NCBI RefSeq assembly: GCF_047948215.1
Contig: NC_134465.1
Span: forward strand, 18,992,022-19,056,021
Source of the DNA: Lycorma delicatula
Lineage: Eukaryota; Arthropoda; Insecta; Hemiptera; Fulgoridae
DNA length: 64,000 nucleotides
Reading direction: 5' to 3'
Part shown: positions 33,421-45,287 of the stretch, one piece after another
Layout of the letters: each line of letters starts with the position of its first letter
Numbering within the stretch: the stretch's first letter is position 1
Notes under the pieces: model-generated
Seen by the model: only the letters and a program-made list of their open reading frames with translations
What the model was told of the DNA's origin: nothing
The model's database searches: none
Program-made: the position numbers and the translations under genes

Positions 33421-33756
33421 ATCTGGCGGGTTAGATTTAGTCAGGTTCACCGTACGGCTAGTCTGCTTTCGGATGACCTAAGTTCAAAATGATACGTAAA
33501 AGTTTTTTTTTGCTTTTAATATCCTAAAACTGTATGTTACTTTGTAAAGTTTTCTTAGTTGTCTTGTAACATTACGCTGTAAACCGTTCATATGGATAAT
33601 CCGACTATATGAACTAAATATTATCAGAATTTACTATAAATTTGTGTTGTCCGAGTGTAAATATAATAGTTTCGTGTTTGGATGGTCATAGGTTCCAAAC
33701 TAAGCGAATAAATGGCGGGGTAAAACAAAAAAGATCATTTAATAATTTATAAAAAA
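33421..33756. other. Spacer, no gene seen
   Basis: Unassigned sequence between SINE B and repeat F. Confidence 0.4.
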
Positions 33757-34525
33757 AATTTCTTTCAGCACGTCGGAAGGCGGAGGTAGATTTCATGGGT
33801 GCTAAATAGGAGATAAAAAAGATTTCTACCTTAAAATTAAGAAAAACTTCAAATTTACTCGATACACAACGGTTGCATGTGAAAAAAGTTTCACATGTTT
33901 AGCATACGACAAGCCACCATTCTAGCAAAATTTTAGTCATCCCGTGCAGTAAGGATTGCTCATATCAAAAATTGTTTCAATAAAAAATTTTAAGTAATGT
34001 TTAGAGGACAAAGGAACACTTTAATCCGATTCTATACGGTGCCTATTAAGGGAGGTATGATTCTTTTTTTCCTCAAAACCCTATTTTTTCCACCCCGTGG
34101 ACCAACGGTTGGTGATATCAAAAAATTCACTTACATAGTTTTAGGCTCTTATCCAAAAGATAGTAGGAACTTTAATAGAATTCGATATTTTACTTAACAA
34201 GAAAGTTGTAACGATATTTAGATTTTTTCGAAACAGCTCTCCCGCATTTCCACCATAGTTCGAATTTAACCAACTCGACCGAGATTTTGGGACGTTACAT
34301 TTTATGTATCAATTTTAAAGTGATTGGCCCAAAATTACGGCAGTTATCGTGTACACAAAAAAGTGGAATATATATATAGAAATCTATACATAAACTTTTG
34401 AACTGACGGTGGTTTGAGTTCTGGGGATGTGAAACGCAAAGATATATCAAAATTTTCCGCAAGTCGAATCATGATACCCATTACTATAGGTACCTTTCTT
34501 ATGGAATCTATCTAAAAAAATGTGG
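33757..34525 (+). repeat. Repeat F, copy 2
   Basis: Same orientation and block order as 14979-15765 (for example TTTCAGCACGTCGGAAGG against TTTCGGCACGCCGGAAGG). Non-coding. Confidence 0.8.
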
Positions 34526-35443
34526 GCGCATTAACAGAAAATACCTGAAATTCATAAATAAAAATAATTACTGTAATTTAATTTAGAGGATTTATATTTT
34601 AAATTTAAATTTATTCTATTTCTGGATGATTTAAAACGTATTCAAATGTAATTTAAAGTTTTGTAATTCGTAATATCTAAGTTATATAACGATGAATTAT
34701 TTAGTATTTAAATAAATTTAATCGTTTAGAATAACGTAAACTTTTCCACCACATTGCAGTTAAAAGACCTATTTTTATAAATATTAAATTTACTTGTTTA
34801 TGGTTTGTTTGCTAATACAAAACCGTATGAATATTAAAACATCGATAATCTTTTATTTTTTTATTATTTTCAATTTAAAAATCGTACCGTAGATCCATTG
34901 CTAAAATATTGTTCGGTCAGTTTGTTCAGTAAATCAATTTTCTCTATTCGAAAACCGCTGTGTAAAGTGCATCGAGTTAAAATCAGCAAATTACTCGTAT
35001 TTATTGAAATATTTGGAATATTAATTCTTATTTTTTAAACCTTGTTAAGAATGAACAGAATATAAACAAAATATGCGGAAAATTTTACCCGTAACTAAAA
35101 CGAGTTTATTTTTTCAAAAAAATGAAAATTATAATTTGCTACACACATAAAATTTTGTTGTGAAAGGTTTAATAACCGAACTATAATTTTAAATATTCTA
35201 AGTAAATTACAAACGATTAATTATGTTTACTGTTTCCTGATGAAACCCGGATAGTTAAATGTTTAGTAGATAAAAACATCAAACCGGATATTACCGACTA
35301 AATTTCAACAAGGGTGGATAACAAGTTAATATACCCTTTGTGACCATAATTACGTAACCTATCGTACAATCAATCTTAAAAATACGTTTATATGGATCTT
35401 ATCCATACATTTTAACTAATTTATCAGTTTTTCATTATTTTCA
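34526..35443. other. AT-rich, no gene
   Basis: Nothing recognised. Confidence 0.5.
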
Positions 35444-35636
<193 letters not shown>

Positions 35637-36294
35637 TTAGAACGCTAATTTTATATATTTATATTATAATTAATGATTGATGCCAAAAACTCTATAATTG
35701 CTTATTTTTGTTATTATTTTTTCAATTACTATTATTAAAAACGAAACAACCACCACAGAAGTTTCTAATTGAAAAATATCTCACATGTAATCAATTTTTG
35801 TTCCACAAACGCCCGTTTAAAGTAACGTACAGCAAAAAAAAAAGTATCCCCAACAAAAACAGATAACAGATATCAGATTAGACATTTTCCAATTTATTTT
35901 ATTTTTTGTAATCTTTTTTTTTAAGTTCACTGAACCACGAATGAAAGTGATAACTTTAGCAATCTCATATAAAAGCATTTTCCATCCCCATTTAAATCAG
36001 TCAAACAATCTAAAAAAACCTTTATAATATTAAAATTATTATATTAAATTTACACGTTTAGTTTACATTTTATCAATACTAATATTTATTATTTTATAAT
36101 AATCTATAAATTTCATTATTTTCAATGAATGAAAGAAAAAAAGCTGGCAAAGTATTGCATGATTTTCCCGGCTATTAATAATAAAAATTAAAGTGTTTGA
36201 GGCAAATCAGACATTTTAGAGCCGGGGAATAAATTATTAACAACTTTTTTTGTTTGATTTTCATAGATAGCTTAAGTTTAATAAATTTGATTAT
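35637..36294. other. AT-rich, no gene
   Basis: Nothing recognised. Confidence 0.5.
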
Positions 36295-36510
36295 TTTATA
36301 AGGGAAAAGCAAATCGGTTCGAATCGGACTTCATCTCCTTTTGTTTTTTTAACTTTTAATTTTTTTTAATTTAAATATACTTATTTAATAATAATTAACC
36401 CGTCATTGTAAAAAAACATTTTACAATAAACAAATAATTCATTTATAAAAATATAAAAAAAGAGAAATTATTAGTGAAATAAAATTACAAGTAAACTAAA
36501 ATAAAAATAA
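36295..36510 (-). mobile_element. MITE (CTTCCTTGTAC family) fragment
   Basis: Plus strand reads CGGTTCGAATCGGACTTCAT followed by the same AT-rich block that follows it in the 11.8-kb copy. The probable outer end of this or another copy is at 37690-37760, where GTACAAGGAAGTTA is found. Confidence 0.65.
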
Positions 36511-36518
36511 GAGTTTTG

Positions 36519-36690
36519 GTGGGCCGGCCTCTGCGGCGCGAGTATAACGGTTCGGCCTTTCATCCGGTGGTCCCGGGTTCGAATCCCGGTCAGGCATGGC
36601 GTTTTCACACACGCTACAAATCATTCATCTCATCCTCTGAAGCACGCCTAACGGTGGAACCGGAGGTTAAACAGAAAACAAAAAAATCAG
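36519..36690 (+). repeat. SINE B copy, full-length
   Basis: Head GGCCGGCCTCTGCGGCGCGA, anticodon-loop-like CTTTCAT, B box GGGTTCGAATCCCGG, a body with CACACGCTACAAATCATTCA, and the tail CATCCTCTGAAGC ... AACGGTGGAACCGGAGGTTA AACAG plus A run. The 67-codon frame over it is not a gene. It is not a functional tRNA: the acceptor arm does not close. Confidence 0.85.
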
Positions 36691-37182
36691 ATCATTTAAT
36701 ATTGAAAATTATAATTTAGAGTCGTATTACTTTTTTGATTTTCTTGGAAAATTCTTATAAAAATTGTATATTTGTTTTTAAACAAAATTTATTTAATTAT
36801 TTGACAGAAAAATAAAATAAATAAAATAAATTTTATATACATATTACTACATCCTATAGCTCTGCATGAAATAAAAAGTCGATTAACAATATCGTGGTAA
36901 TTGTCGAATTTTTGTTTGACGAGAAAACTTTTGCAAACGTCTTTAAATGAAGCCCATGCTGCACTTCTACGTTATTTAACGTTGAGTTAAATACATCATC
37001 TTTGACAAACTTTCTTATTTGAGGGCCAACAAATATTCCTTCTATAATTTTTCCTTCACTTACATTCCGAAATTTCTTTTGATGTTTTGACCCGCACAGA
37101 GATGATTAATCTTGTCCATGAGGGCTCACTCTTCAGTATTAGATATGATGTCATAATACGCGACTATAATATGTTTTAATTC
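36691..37182. other. No gene recognised
   Basis: AT-rich spacer. Confidence 0.4.
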
Positions 37183-37445
37183 TTTCTCTAGTATTGTTTA
37201 TTTATAGCTTATAAATTTTGTTAACAAAGTTAAACAATAAAAAACGAGCTAACAAAATACAATGTAAGACCTTAAAATGCTAACTATAAGTTGAAAAATG
37301 ACAAAAATCCTTTAATTAAATTTTTTTCAAAAGTGGTTGGCGATAGAAAGATTCTGTTCGTATTAGTTTTCAGCATTAAAACCAGATTAATATCACGAAT
37401 CGCATGTTAGGAAACAAAAATGTTTATCACCGTAATTAAAGTATT
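37183..37445 (+). repeat. Repeat D, copy 2
   Basis: Direct counterpart of 29414-29690. Confidence 0.65.
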
Positions 37446-37689
37446 CTGTTTAGTGAACAGATTACAAATATTAATTTTGACCTTACGGTATAGATTAATC
37501 GGTTTTTATTATTGGATTGTTCGATAAAAAATATATTTAAAGAGCAATCAAAGGACTTTTACTCTAGCCTAATATTTCAGGTGATTGTTGAATTAATATT
37601 TGACGTTAATAACTAAAATTTTAGCAATCGTGTAACTGTCCACTTTTATTAAAGAATTGGAGGATCGTATCTCACTTTCAAATGAAATA

Positions 37690-37765
37690 AGTTTAAATGA
37701 AGTATAGCGAAAATGAGTATACGTAATTTAATAGACGTACAAGGAAGTTATATAGTATCCACAAC
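37690..37765 (-). repeat. MITE terminal fragment
   Basis: Ends in TTTAATAGACGTACAAGGAA, matching the outer end of the 11.8-kb MITE copy. Confidence 0.6.
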
Positions 37766-38165
37766 AGATTTTTTTTTTGTTATAAAAATTGTGTTATTTT
37801 GTTTGGCACTAATCTAAGTACGATTTCCCTCGAAGCGTTTCCTTTTAACAGACTGTGATACAGCACACCTAAACCTTCCTAATATGACATGAAATAATAC
37901 GTATTATTATCAACCGATTGAAATATGTAGTCCACTAAGTAATCAAATAAGAGCAAACGGTCGTGCAATTATGTAAAAAATTGCAAAAAAAGTTTTTGCC
38001 ATTTTTTTGCACCTTTGAATTATTTACTACTAACTAGCCCTGCCCTATTAAAACAGTTCCCTGGTGAATAAATAAGACCAAACACGTATAAAAAAAAAAT
38101 ATTCGAAATTGTTTTTTTTACGATTTCGTTTAATAGAGATCGAGTTAAACAAACCTATGTAGTTG

Positions 38166-38167
<2 letters not shown>

Positions 38168-38237
<70 letters not shown>
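38168..38237. repeat. (AT)n microsatellite
   Basis: About 70 bp of AT dinucleotides truncating the adjacent transposase. Confidence 0.95.
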
Positions 38238-38239
<2 letters not shown>

Positions 38240-38626
38240 TTTTTCTTTGTCGGGCTCAAGAAGTCGATGAACCGTTTGAATGCGATAACGTCGTAATTGT
38301 AATCGTTTGGTCGCCCGATGAACAGTTGATTTAGACAAATTAATTTCAGCAGACAAACGTCTGATCAATTTATTTGGCGAGGCGAATAATCGGTCTTTGA
38401 TTTCAGTGACTGTATCTGTATTCAACACCGACGCAGATCTTTTGTGTTCCTCGTTATTAACAGAACCGGTCTCAAAAAATTTTGCGACTGACCTTAATAC
38501 TGATGTTTTGTTAGGAGCCGGTTTATCTGAGTACTTATGGCGAAACAAATCTTGCACTGCAACCGCTGATTTCGTACTGAAGTACGACTCGACAATGAAA
38601 ACACGTTCATCTAGCGAAAGCACCAT
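38238..38626 (-). pseudogene. Mariner-like transposase N-terminal fragment
   Basis: Minus strand, starting at a methionine: MVLSLDERVFIVESYFSTKS with AVAVQDLFRHKYSDKPAPNK and SVLRSVAKFFETGSV (first helix-turn-helix), then RLSAEINLSKSTVHRATKRL (second helix-turn-helix) and RYRIQTVHRLLEPDKEKR. About 130 residues are open without a stop. It then runs into the (AT)n tract, and the catalytic domain is absent. The likely element terminus GGAACACCCTGTA lies upstream at about 38802-38814. It belongs to the same broad group as the 0.9-3.0 kb element but is a different family. Confidence 0.85.
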
Positions 38627-38814
38627 CTTGTCTCTAGCAATACACTGAACGTAATGATTGCATTGTTGTTACTATCGATAGTGTTCTACTGTGTCGCCGC
38701 GATGTTCAGATGTTGGACGAGTCCATTTCAATAACGAGTAGGGGAGTAAGCTTGATTTTTGAAATTTCATGGATGAGTGACTGATAGGTTGCGTTTTATA
38801 CGGAACACCCTGTA

Positions 38815-39446
38815 CAAATAAAGGAGAACGTTCATAAACACATAGGTTCGGAAACGCTTTGTTTATCGACTGTCGGCTGGCGAAAAATTCCGTCCTGATT
38901 TTCTACCTCTTCGGTAAAATTAAGTAACGCTATAATCCTTGGGAACCAATTTAAATTAATAGTGATTTAACATGAAATCTGACCGGAAAAATTGAAAAAA
39001 AATTCCAAAACTGTCGTAGTTTAGAAATTTTTGAGAAATCCGGAGTAAAATAGTAAAAATTGGGGTCGAAAATAATACTATTTTACGCTTAGAGTAAAAT
39101 AAATTTATTAAATGGGTAATAAAAAGATAAAATTACAATACCTTGAATATAGTCAATAGAAACTAAATATAAACGTAAGAATATTGAAATTTCCGGAAAA
39201 ACTTAAGTCTATATCACTATGGCGGACAACATTTTTAACAGACTATTTAATTGTTGTAATTTATTTTTATTATTTCTGTTTGTATTTGTTATTTTCAGAA
39301 ATTCTTTATGAAAATATAAAAATTGTTACTTTTCATTTGTAATACTGAAAATTTTATTTCATTTAATACATAGTTAGAATCTGCATTATTTTGATATGTA
39401 TTGTTTTTAATAAACTTCGAAATTCATACATAGGTATGTAGTTTCT
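38815..39446 (+). repeat. Repeat C, copy 4
   Basis: Landmarks CATAGGTTCGGAAACGC, GTCGGCTGGCGAAAAATTC, CGGTAAAATTAAG, GAGAAATCCGGAGTAAAAT and TTAATAAACTTCGAAAT. No SINE is inserted in this copy, so it shows the uninterrupted arrangement. Confidence 0.75.
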
Positions 39447-39460
39447 GCGGGCTTATTTTT

Positions 39461-39932
39461 ATCTACAGTCATTTGACTGGTTGGATGCAGCTCTCTAAGA
39501 TTCACTAACTAGTGCCAGTCGTTTCATTTCGGTACAACCCTAGATCCCTACATGCATCCTTAATAATTTGTTTTACATATTATAAACGTTGCCTGTCTTC
39601 ACAATTTTCCCACAGTACCTGTCCCTCCAATATCAAAGCGACTATTCCAGAATGCCTTAAAATGTGGCCTATATGTCTGACTGTTCTTTTAGCTATATTT
39701 TTCCGAATACTTCTTTCTTCATCGATTTGCCGCAATACCTTTTCACTTGTCACTTTACCCACCCGCTTTTTAACATTCTCCTACAGCACCACGTTTTAAA
39801 AGTTTCAAATCTTTTCTCCTCAGGTACTCCGATCGTCCAAGTTTCACTTCCATATAAAGCTACGCTCCAAACATATACTTTCAAATAATGTTTAAATTAA
39901 TTTTTGATGTAAGCATCAAAATTAATTTAAAT
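39461..39932 (-). mobile_element. RTE-like LINE copy, short 3' fragment
   Basis: Minus coding remnants KSENVKKRVGKVTSEKVLRQ and IDEERSIRKNIAKRTVRHIG, HILRHSGIVALILEGQV. Its 5' end is at about 39900-39932, where AAATTAATTTTTGATG is followed by its own inverse, a small inverted duplication at the truncation point. Flanks GGGCTTATTTTTAT and GGGCTTTTTTCATAT may be a diverged TSD. Confidence 0.8.
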
Positions 39933-40166
39933 GGGCTTTTTTCATATATTTTTACTCAAAATCAAATTCAATACAAGTTTTATTTAAAACTTTTATATTT
40001 TTATCGCCCATTTAATAAACTTATTTTGCGCCAAACATAAAATAGTTTGTTTTTCAACCCCGATCTTTTGTGTCTTATCTCAGCCTTCTCGAAAATTACT
40101 AAAAATACAATTCTGGGATCTATATTTTAATTATTCACTTAATTTGAGTAGTAAAATTAACAATCT

Positions 40167-40509
40167 TTTTTTCTTTGTTTAGCCTCCGGGAATCACCGTC
40201 AGGTGATTCAGAGAATCATAAATATCATCCGGTGAGGATCATATGTATTTATGTAAATGAAGTGTAGTCTTGTACAGTCTCAGGTCGACCAATTCGGAGA
40301 TGTGTGGTTAACTAAAACCCAACCACCAAAGAAAACAGGTATTTATGATTTAGTATGCAAATCCGTATAAAAGTAGTATAATAGTACTATAAAATTAGTA
40401 AATGCTAGTATAGGCAGTTCCCTATACTAGGATTTGAACCTTTGAATTCTCGACTTCAAAATCAGCTGATCTCTGAAGATGTGTTCACCACTAGACCAAC
40501 TCGGAGGGT
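40167..40509 (-). repeat. SINE A copy (tandem pair, first)
   Basis: Complete minus-strand SINE A with a small local expansion near 40375-40420 (repeats of TAGTA-type). Flanked by AAATTAACAATCT on the left and AAGATTAACAATCT on the right. Confidence 0.88.
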
Positions 40510-40524
40510 AAGATTAACAATCTT

Positions 40525-40824
40525 CTTTCTTTCTTTTTCCTGTTTAGCCTCCGGTAACTACCGTTTAGATAATTCTTCAGAGGATGAATGAGGATGATAT
40601 GTATGAGTGTAAATGAAGTGTAGTCTTGTACATTCTCAGTTCGACCGTTCCTGAGATGTGTGGTTAATTGAAACCCAACCACCAAAGAACACCGGTATCC
40701 ACGATCTAGTATTCAAATCCGTGCAAAAATAACTGGCTTTACTAGGACTTGAACGCTGGAACTCTCGGCTTCCAAATCAGCTGATTTGAGAAGACGCGTT
40801 CACCACTAGACCAACCCGGTGGGT
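40525..40824 (-). repeat. SINE A copy (tandem pair, second)
   Basis: Complete minus-strand SINE A. The same 14-bp target AAGATTAACAATCT occurs on its left (40510-40523) and right (40825-40838). Confidence 0.92.
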
Positions 40825-40953
40825 AAGATTAACAATCTGACTTTATTTTACCGAAGACGCATAAATCAGGAACCTTTCGTCAGCCGACACTCAGTAACGA
40901 AGCGTTTTCTTGCTTATTTTTATATATACTTTCTTTTTAATTTTCACATCAGA

Positions 40954-41700
40954 GTGTGAGGTATTTAGGTCTCCTCGACTAACAGGGAAAGGTCATATAA
41001 GATAGTAGACAACTTGAGATAAAGTTCAAGGAATGTTCTCATCGGGTAAACGTTCTCGTTTCTCCTTGTCGCCTAATAAGTTGCCGGTATACTCAAAAAT
41101 TCTAAAATCTCTCTGGACAAACGGGGCATCGCGAGCAGAATCAAAGTTGACATCTTACTCCGGTTTCAGAATAAAGTAGCAAGGTGAATAACAATGAGAT
41201 CCAGGATTATTTACGATTACGGTCCGTTCTGGAGGAAATACAACGTTTCAATTCAAATTATGAACAACGGCTTAACTATCATATAAATCACTTGGCAGCA
41301 AACCTACTAGACAACGGGAATACATTAGAAGATTGAACCGACCGTACGTTCTACAACTAAGTGTCCCTATAGTGCCTTAGTATGTCCACAGTTAACTCGG
41401 ATGTGAGTATTGTTCATTAATTATTCAATTTTTAATTACAGATTGTTTCATATACTTTTCTTTTTATTCATCGGCTGAGCATTTTTTTCTCTTCTACTTA
41501 TAACTTATTTTGTTTTCTGTTCTACTGATTTTAAGTAACATTTATAATTACTAATTATTTGTTGTCATACACGTATTTTTATACCAGTGTGTAATTTTTA
41601 AGTAGTTTCGCTGAAGAGTATTTAAAATGTTATTTTCGGTGTGATTCAACTTAGTAAAGGTTTATGTAATGTAACAAACTGTAAATAAGGTTTGAAACAA
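40954..41700 (+). mobile_element. Jockey-like LINE, C-terminal fragment
   Basis: Plus-strand pieces in two frames: VRYLGLL, then LPVYSKILKSLWTNGAS, then EIQDYLRLRSVLEEIQRFNS and NYEQRLNYHINHLAANLLDN at 41200-41320. This is the ordered end of a Jockey-clade reverse transcriptase (KYLG, LYK--LKP-W-YG, NP-A--LLDN). It is 5'-truncated within the thumb region and followed by a non-coding 3' part. It sits inside repeat C. Confidence 0.78.
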
Positions 41701-41755
41701 AAATTCACAAGTAGAACATGTCTTGAAAATTTGTTACATTCTTCCAGGACCATCA

Positions 41756-41786
<31 letters not shown>

Positions 41787-41800
41787 CGCTCGCTCGCGCG
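41756..41800. repeat. (CT)n(TG)n microsatellite
   Basis: CT run followed by TG and a short CG-rich CGCTCGCTCGCGCG block. Confidence 0.95.
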
Positions 41801-41900
41801 TATACTTTCTACTGAAATATGATATATATTTTACTTAAAGGACGAATAATAAAATAGCTTATTAAAGGAGGGATAATCAAAGTTAAACTTACATAAATTA

Positions 41901-42192
41901 CCCATCGGGTTGGTCTAGCGGTAAACGGGTATTCACAAATCAGCTGATTTCGAAGTCGATAGTTCCAACGTTCAAATCCTAGTAAAGGCAGTTACTTTTA
42001 AACAGATTTGAATACAAGATCGTGGATACCGATGTTCTTTGGTGGTTGTGTTTCAAACCACACATCTCAGAAATGGTCGACCTGAGACTGTACAAGACTA
42101 TACTTCACTTACACTTATACATATCATTCTCATTCATCCTCTGAAGTATAATACCTGACAGTGATTCCCGGAGGTTAAGCAGGGGAAAAACG
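41901..42192 (+). repeat. SINE A copy, full-length, with TSD
   Basis: Head CCCATCGGGTTGGTCTAGCG, B-box-like GTTCAAATCC, tail CGGAGGTTAAGCAGGGGAAA. TSD CATAAATTA at 41892-41900 and 42193-42201. Confidence 0.92.
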
Positions 42193-42407
42193 CATAAATT
42201 ATAAAACATTTAAAAAATTTATTTATACTAATACAAAATATAAAATTCCTTGACTGAATTATCAAACATATATAACAATAATGTATATTAACAATAAATC
42301 TAATTAAAAAAACAAAAAAACAGAAAACTTAAAATAAATGATTTGGTTCATTTAAGTGTGAAATCATTAATTTTTTAATGCGATAAGATAAAGAACTAAA
42401 AAAATAC

Positions 42408-42421
<14 letters not shown>

Positions 42422-42460
<39 letters not shown>
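42422..42460. repeat. (AT)n microsatellite
   Basis: About 38 bp. Confidence 0.95.
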
Positions 42461-42461
<1 letters not shown>

Positions 42462-43439
42462 TATATGTATAAGAGTATATATAAAAGAAGAAGAAGAAGA
42501 TTTGAAACATATTACAATGAAGTCAAAGAATATGACCTTCATATATAAGTTCACTTTTTATTAACTCGGCATTTCTGTCGAAAAAACCGACGTAGACAGG
42601 CGCGCGTGCGCAGAGTGAGAGAAAGAGAATACTTATATGCAAGGACAAATGAAAGTTTAAAAGGCGACGATGGAGAAATAATAAAGGAAAAATACAAAAC
42701 ATATGTCACAGTTTGCCGATAGAAAAAAGATACTGTATGTTTCATTCATAAACAAAATCAATATCGCACTGAGCTGAAATTAAAGGAAAGAGAAAGATAG
42801 CAATAACGTTAGAAAACGACGGGCGATAGAAGAGTGTTTTGAGTAAGAGAGAAAGAACTAGTAGACCTTGATAACGCCTCCACAAATGCCTGATTTTAAT
42901 AATAAATTAATTATTTAGAATAATGAAAAAACTTTTGAAGTTGTACTACACACGTCAACTATGTCCAAGGATGGGAGTCAATAATGTACGTAATTAATGT
43001 TTAACATTTTTTTTTTATGGAAAGGTAAATTATATTAATTAATAATGAAAATAAAGCATGTGGACCTTGACTTAATTTTCTTTAAAAATAGGTTAATAAA
43101 AATACTTTGCTTAAAAAAAACTATAAACAAATTAATATTTTTTAAAAAAGGATCATTTTTCACGTGAAAAATTAAGAATCTTATACAGTAGAACAATCGT
43201 TCATTAAATCATAAAATATCTGAATTATTGCCAGACTAACAAATTTTGATAATATTAAGTTAAATTTAAAATTCCAAACCAATGTACCACGCGCACCCAG
43301 GTTTGTAAAATAGAAAAACGCAAAAACAAGTTACTACTTTTTACACGACTGCATAAAAAGGAGGGTAATATATTTAGGGTGTATTTATATTTGTTTGTTC
43401 CACCGTAGCAGCTCAACGTCTGAACCGATTTAGATGTAT
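42461..43439. other. AT-rich, no gene
   Basis: A short GAAGAAGAAGAAGA run at 42487; otherwise nothing recognised. Confidence 0.5.
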
Positions 43440-43690
43440 TACCACTCGTAAATCTGCTGATTTCGAAGTCGTGAGTTATAAGGTTCAAATCCTAGTAAAG
43501 GCAATTATTTTTATACGGATTTGAATAATAGATCGTGGATACCGATGTTCTTTGGTGGGTGGGTTTCAATTAATTAAACATATCAGCAATAATCGACCTG
43601 AGACTGTACAATTTCATTTACATTCATACATATCATCCTCTGAAGTAATACCTTACGGTGCTTCAGGAGACTAAATAGAAAAAAGAAAAA
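43440..43690 (+). repeat. SINE A copy, decayed head
   Basis: B-box-like GGTTCAAATCC near 43483, body GATCGTGGATACCGATGTTC, tail shortened with AGGAGACTAAATAGAAAAAA. Confidence 0.82.
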
Positions 43691-43734
43691 TGTATTAGAC
43701 CTGCGTAGGAATCGTTACGTTACCGGGCTGTATA

Positions 43735-43737
<3 letters not shown>

Positions 43738-43788
<51 letters not shown>
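43738..43788. repeat. (AT)n microsatellite
   Basis: About 50 bp, just left of the Penelope-like element. Confidence 0.95.
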
Positions 43789-43790
<2 letters not shown>

Positions 43791-43860
43791 GATATATTTA
43801 TATATATATTAATGTAAAAGTTTATTTTCCTCTTGAATGGATAGAATTAAATGTAATAAC

Positions 43861-44980
43861 AAGACATATTTTACTTAAAAATATTAGCTTTATTAATCTC
43901 TTGGGTTAACCAATCAACTAAACAAAGTTATAAATTAAATTCACTACGTTTCACTTAGAATTCTCTAAGCTTCCTCAGGTGACAATATACATTCACGCAC
44001 ACATCATACTAACTAAATTCTCTTACATAATAAAATATGTAATTATCCTGGAAATGTCATAAATAAAATATTTAAAAATACAATTCATAAACACTACAAT
44101 AATATATCAGCCAACCGACCTAATAAAAACAATAAGAGTGAGAATTATATTGCATTACCATTTGATCGCAGATGTGTCAGAAAATGTTAAAAATTGCTAC
44201 GACAGGATTTCGCAATGGCCCATCAAAATTACAACAATCTGAATAGTACGTGTTCTAAATTAAAATTGCCGATAGAAAAAAAATATAAGCCGACGTAGTA
44301 CACAGCATTCCGTGTAAAGATTGTAACGCGGTGTGCGTTGTACAAACATCTCAATACCTTAAAATCAGAAAAGAAGCCTACAAATAAAGACAAAAGGAAG
44401 TGACACCGCTCACAAAACATACAATAGAACATAAACACTCGTTCGATTACAATAGCACCAAAATATTAAACAAAGAAAAAAATACATATAAAAATACCAG
44501 TCTTGAAATTACGTACTCAAGGAGAACACAAACGCTTTCAACAGAACAAAAATAACCGGATTAAGCAACGTATATTTAAATTTAATTTAAAAAATCATAT
44601 TTATACTATAAATTTAGTTTTAAGGAAAATAATGTTTGTAATTTTTGAGAAAAATATGTGCATTGTAAAAGTTTCAATAAACAGGAAATAACATTAAGGT
44701 TATATAAAGAGATAATTATATAAAGATAAGATGAGACAGGTATGAGTAAGGGGAATTATTACAATGGCGGGGATAAAATATTGTTACCTAGGATGGGTAG
44801 ATCAGGTAATTTCATAGTAAGCAAGAGAGTTGTATGATGTATGTATGAATGTGTGTTGTCACCTGAGAAAGCTTGGAGAATTCGAAGTGAAATGTAGTGA
44901 ATTTAAATTATAAATTTGTATAGTTGATTGGTTAACCCAGGAGATTAATAAAGATAATATTTTTAAGTAAAATATGTCTT
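43861..44980 (+). mobile_element. Penelope-like element relic with inverted flanking repeats
   Basis: Outer blocks 43861-44006 and 44835-44980 are 146-bp inverted repeats at about 90% identity by eye (landmarks TTGGGTTAACCAATCAACTA, TCAGGTGACAA). Between them lies the endonuclease remnant of a Penelope-like protein. PLE copies are often framed by LTR-like repeats in direct or inverted orientation, which fits. Most of the reverse transcriptase is missing, so the copy is internally deleted. Confidence 0.72.
44296..44520 (+). pseudogene. GIY-YIG endonuclease domain remnant (Penelope type)
   Basis: Plus frame: VVHSIPCKDCNAVCVVQTSQ, YLKIRKEAYK, a stop, then KEVTPLTKHTIEHKHSFDYN and STKILNKEKNTYKNTSLEIT. 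The IPC--C----YIGQT---L--R--EHK pattern followed by H----H-FD---KIL--E is specific to PLE endonucleases. The YIG triplet has become CVV and there is an in-frame stop, so activity is lost. Confidence 0.78.
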
Positions 44981-45234
44981 TTGTCTTTTATAAATAATAT
45001 ATATATATATATACACGTGTGTGTATGTCTGTCTATTATACTATACACCCGCACGCTCTATTACCTTATATTAAACGGCAAAATTTATCACCCGCAGGCC
45101 TAACGCGCTCATTTAAAAATTAAACTCGAATTTCAAAAACCGTGAGCAAAGGTTTGCGATTTCTTTTATTTTATGAGACCACTGGTTCAACTACTATAAT
45201 CATTAGCTCAAATGGAAATTTGCAGCGAATGAAA

Positions 45235-45287
45235 AATGCCATGCCTAACCGGGGGATTTGAACCCGGGACCTCCGGATGAAAACTTA
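45235..45287 (-). repeat. SINE B head fragment
   Basis: Plus strand CCTAACCGGGGGATTTGAACCCGGG is the inverse of the SINE B head with one inserted G; the rest is missing. Confidence 0.65.

Larger units (their letters stand above)
39940..41740 (-). repeat. Repeat C, copy 5, minus, with three insertions
   Basis: Pieces at 39940-40166 (body), 40839-40950 (head, with CGTCAGCCGACACTCAGTAA) and about 41701-41740 (outer end, TTGAAAATTTGTTACATTCT). Two SINE A copies and one Jockey fragment separate them. Confidence 0.7.
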
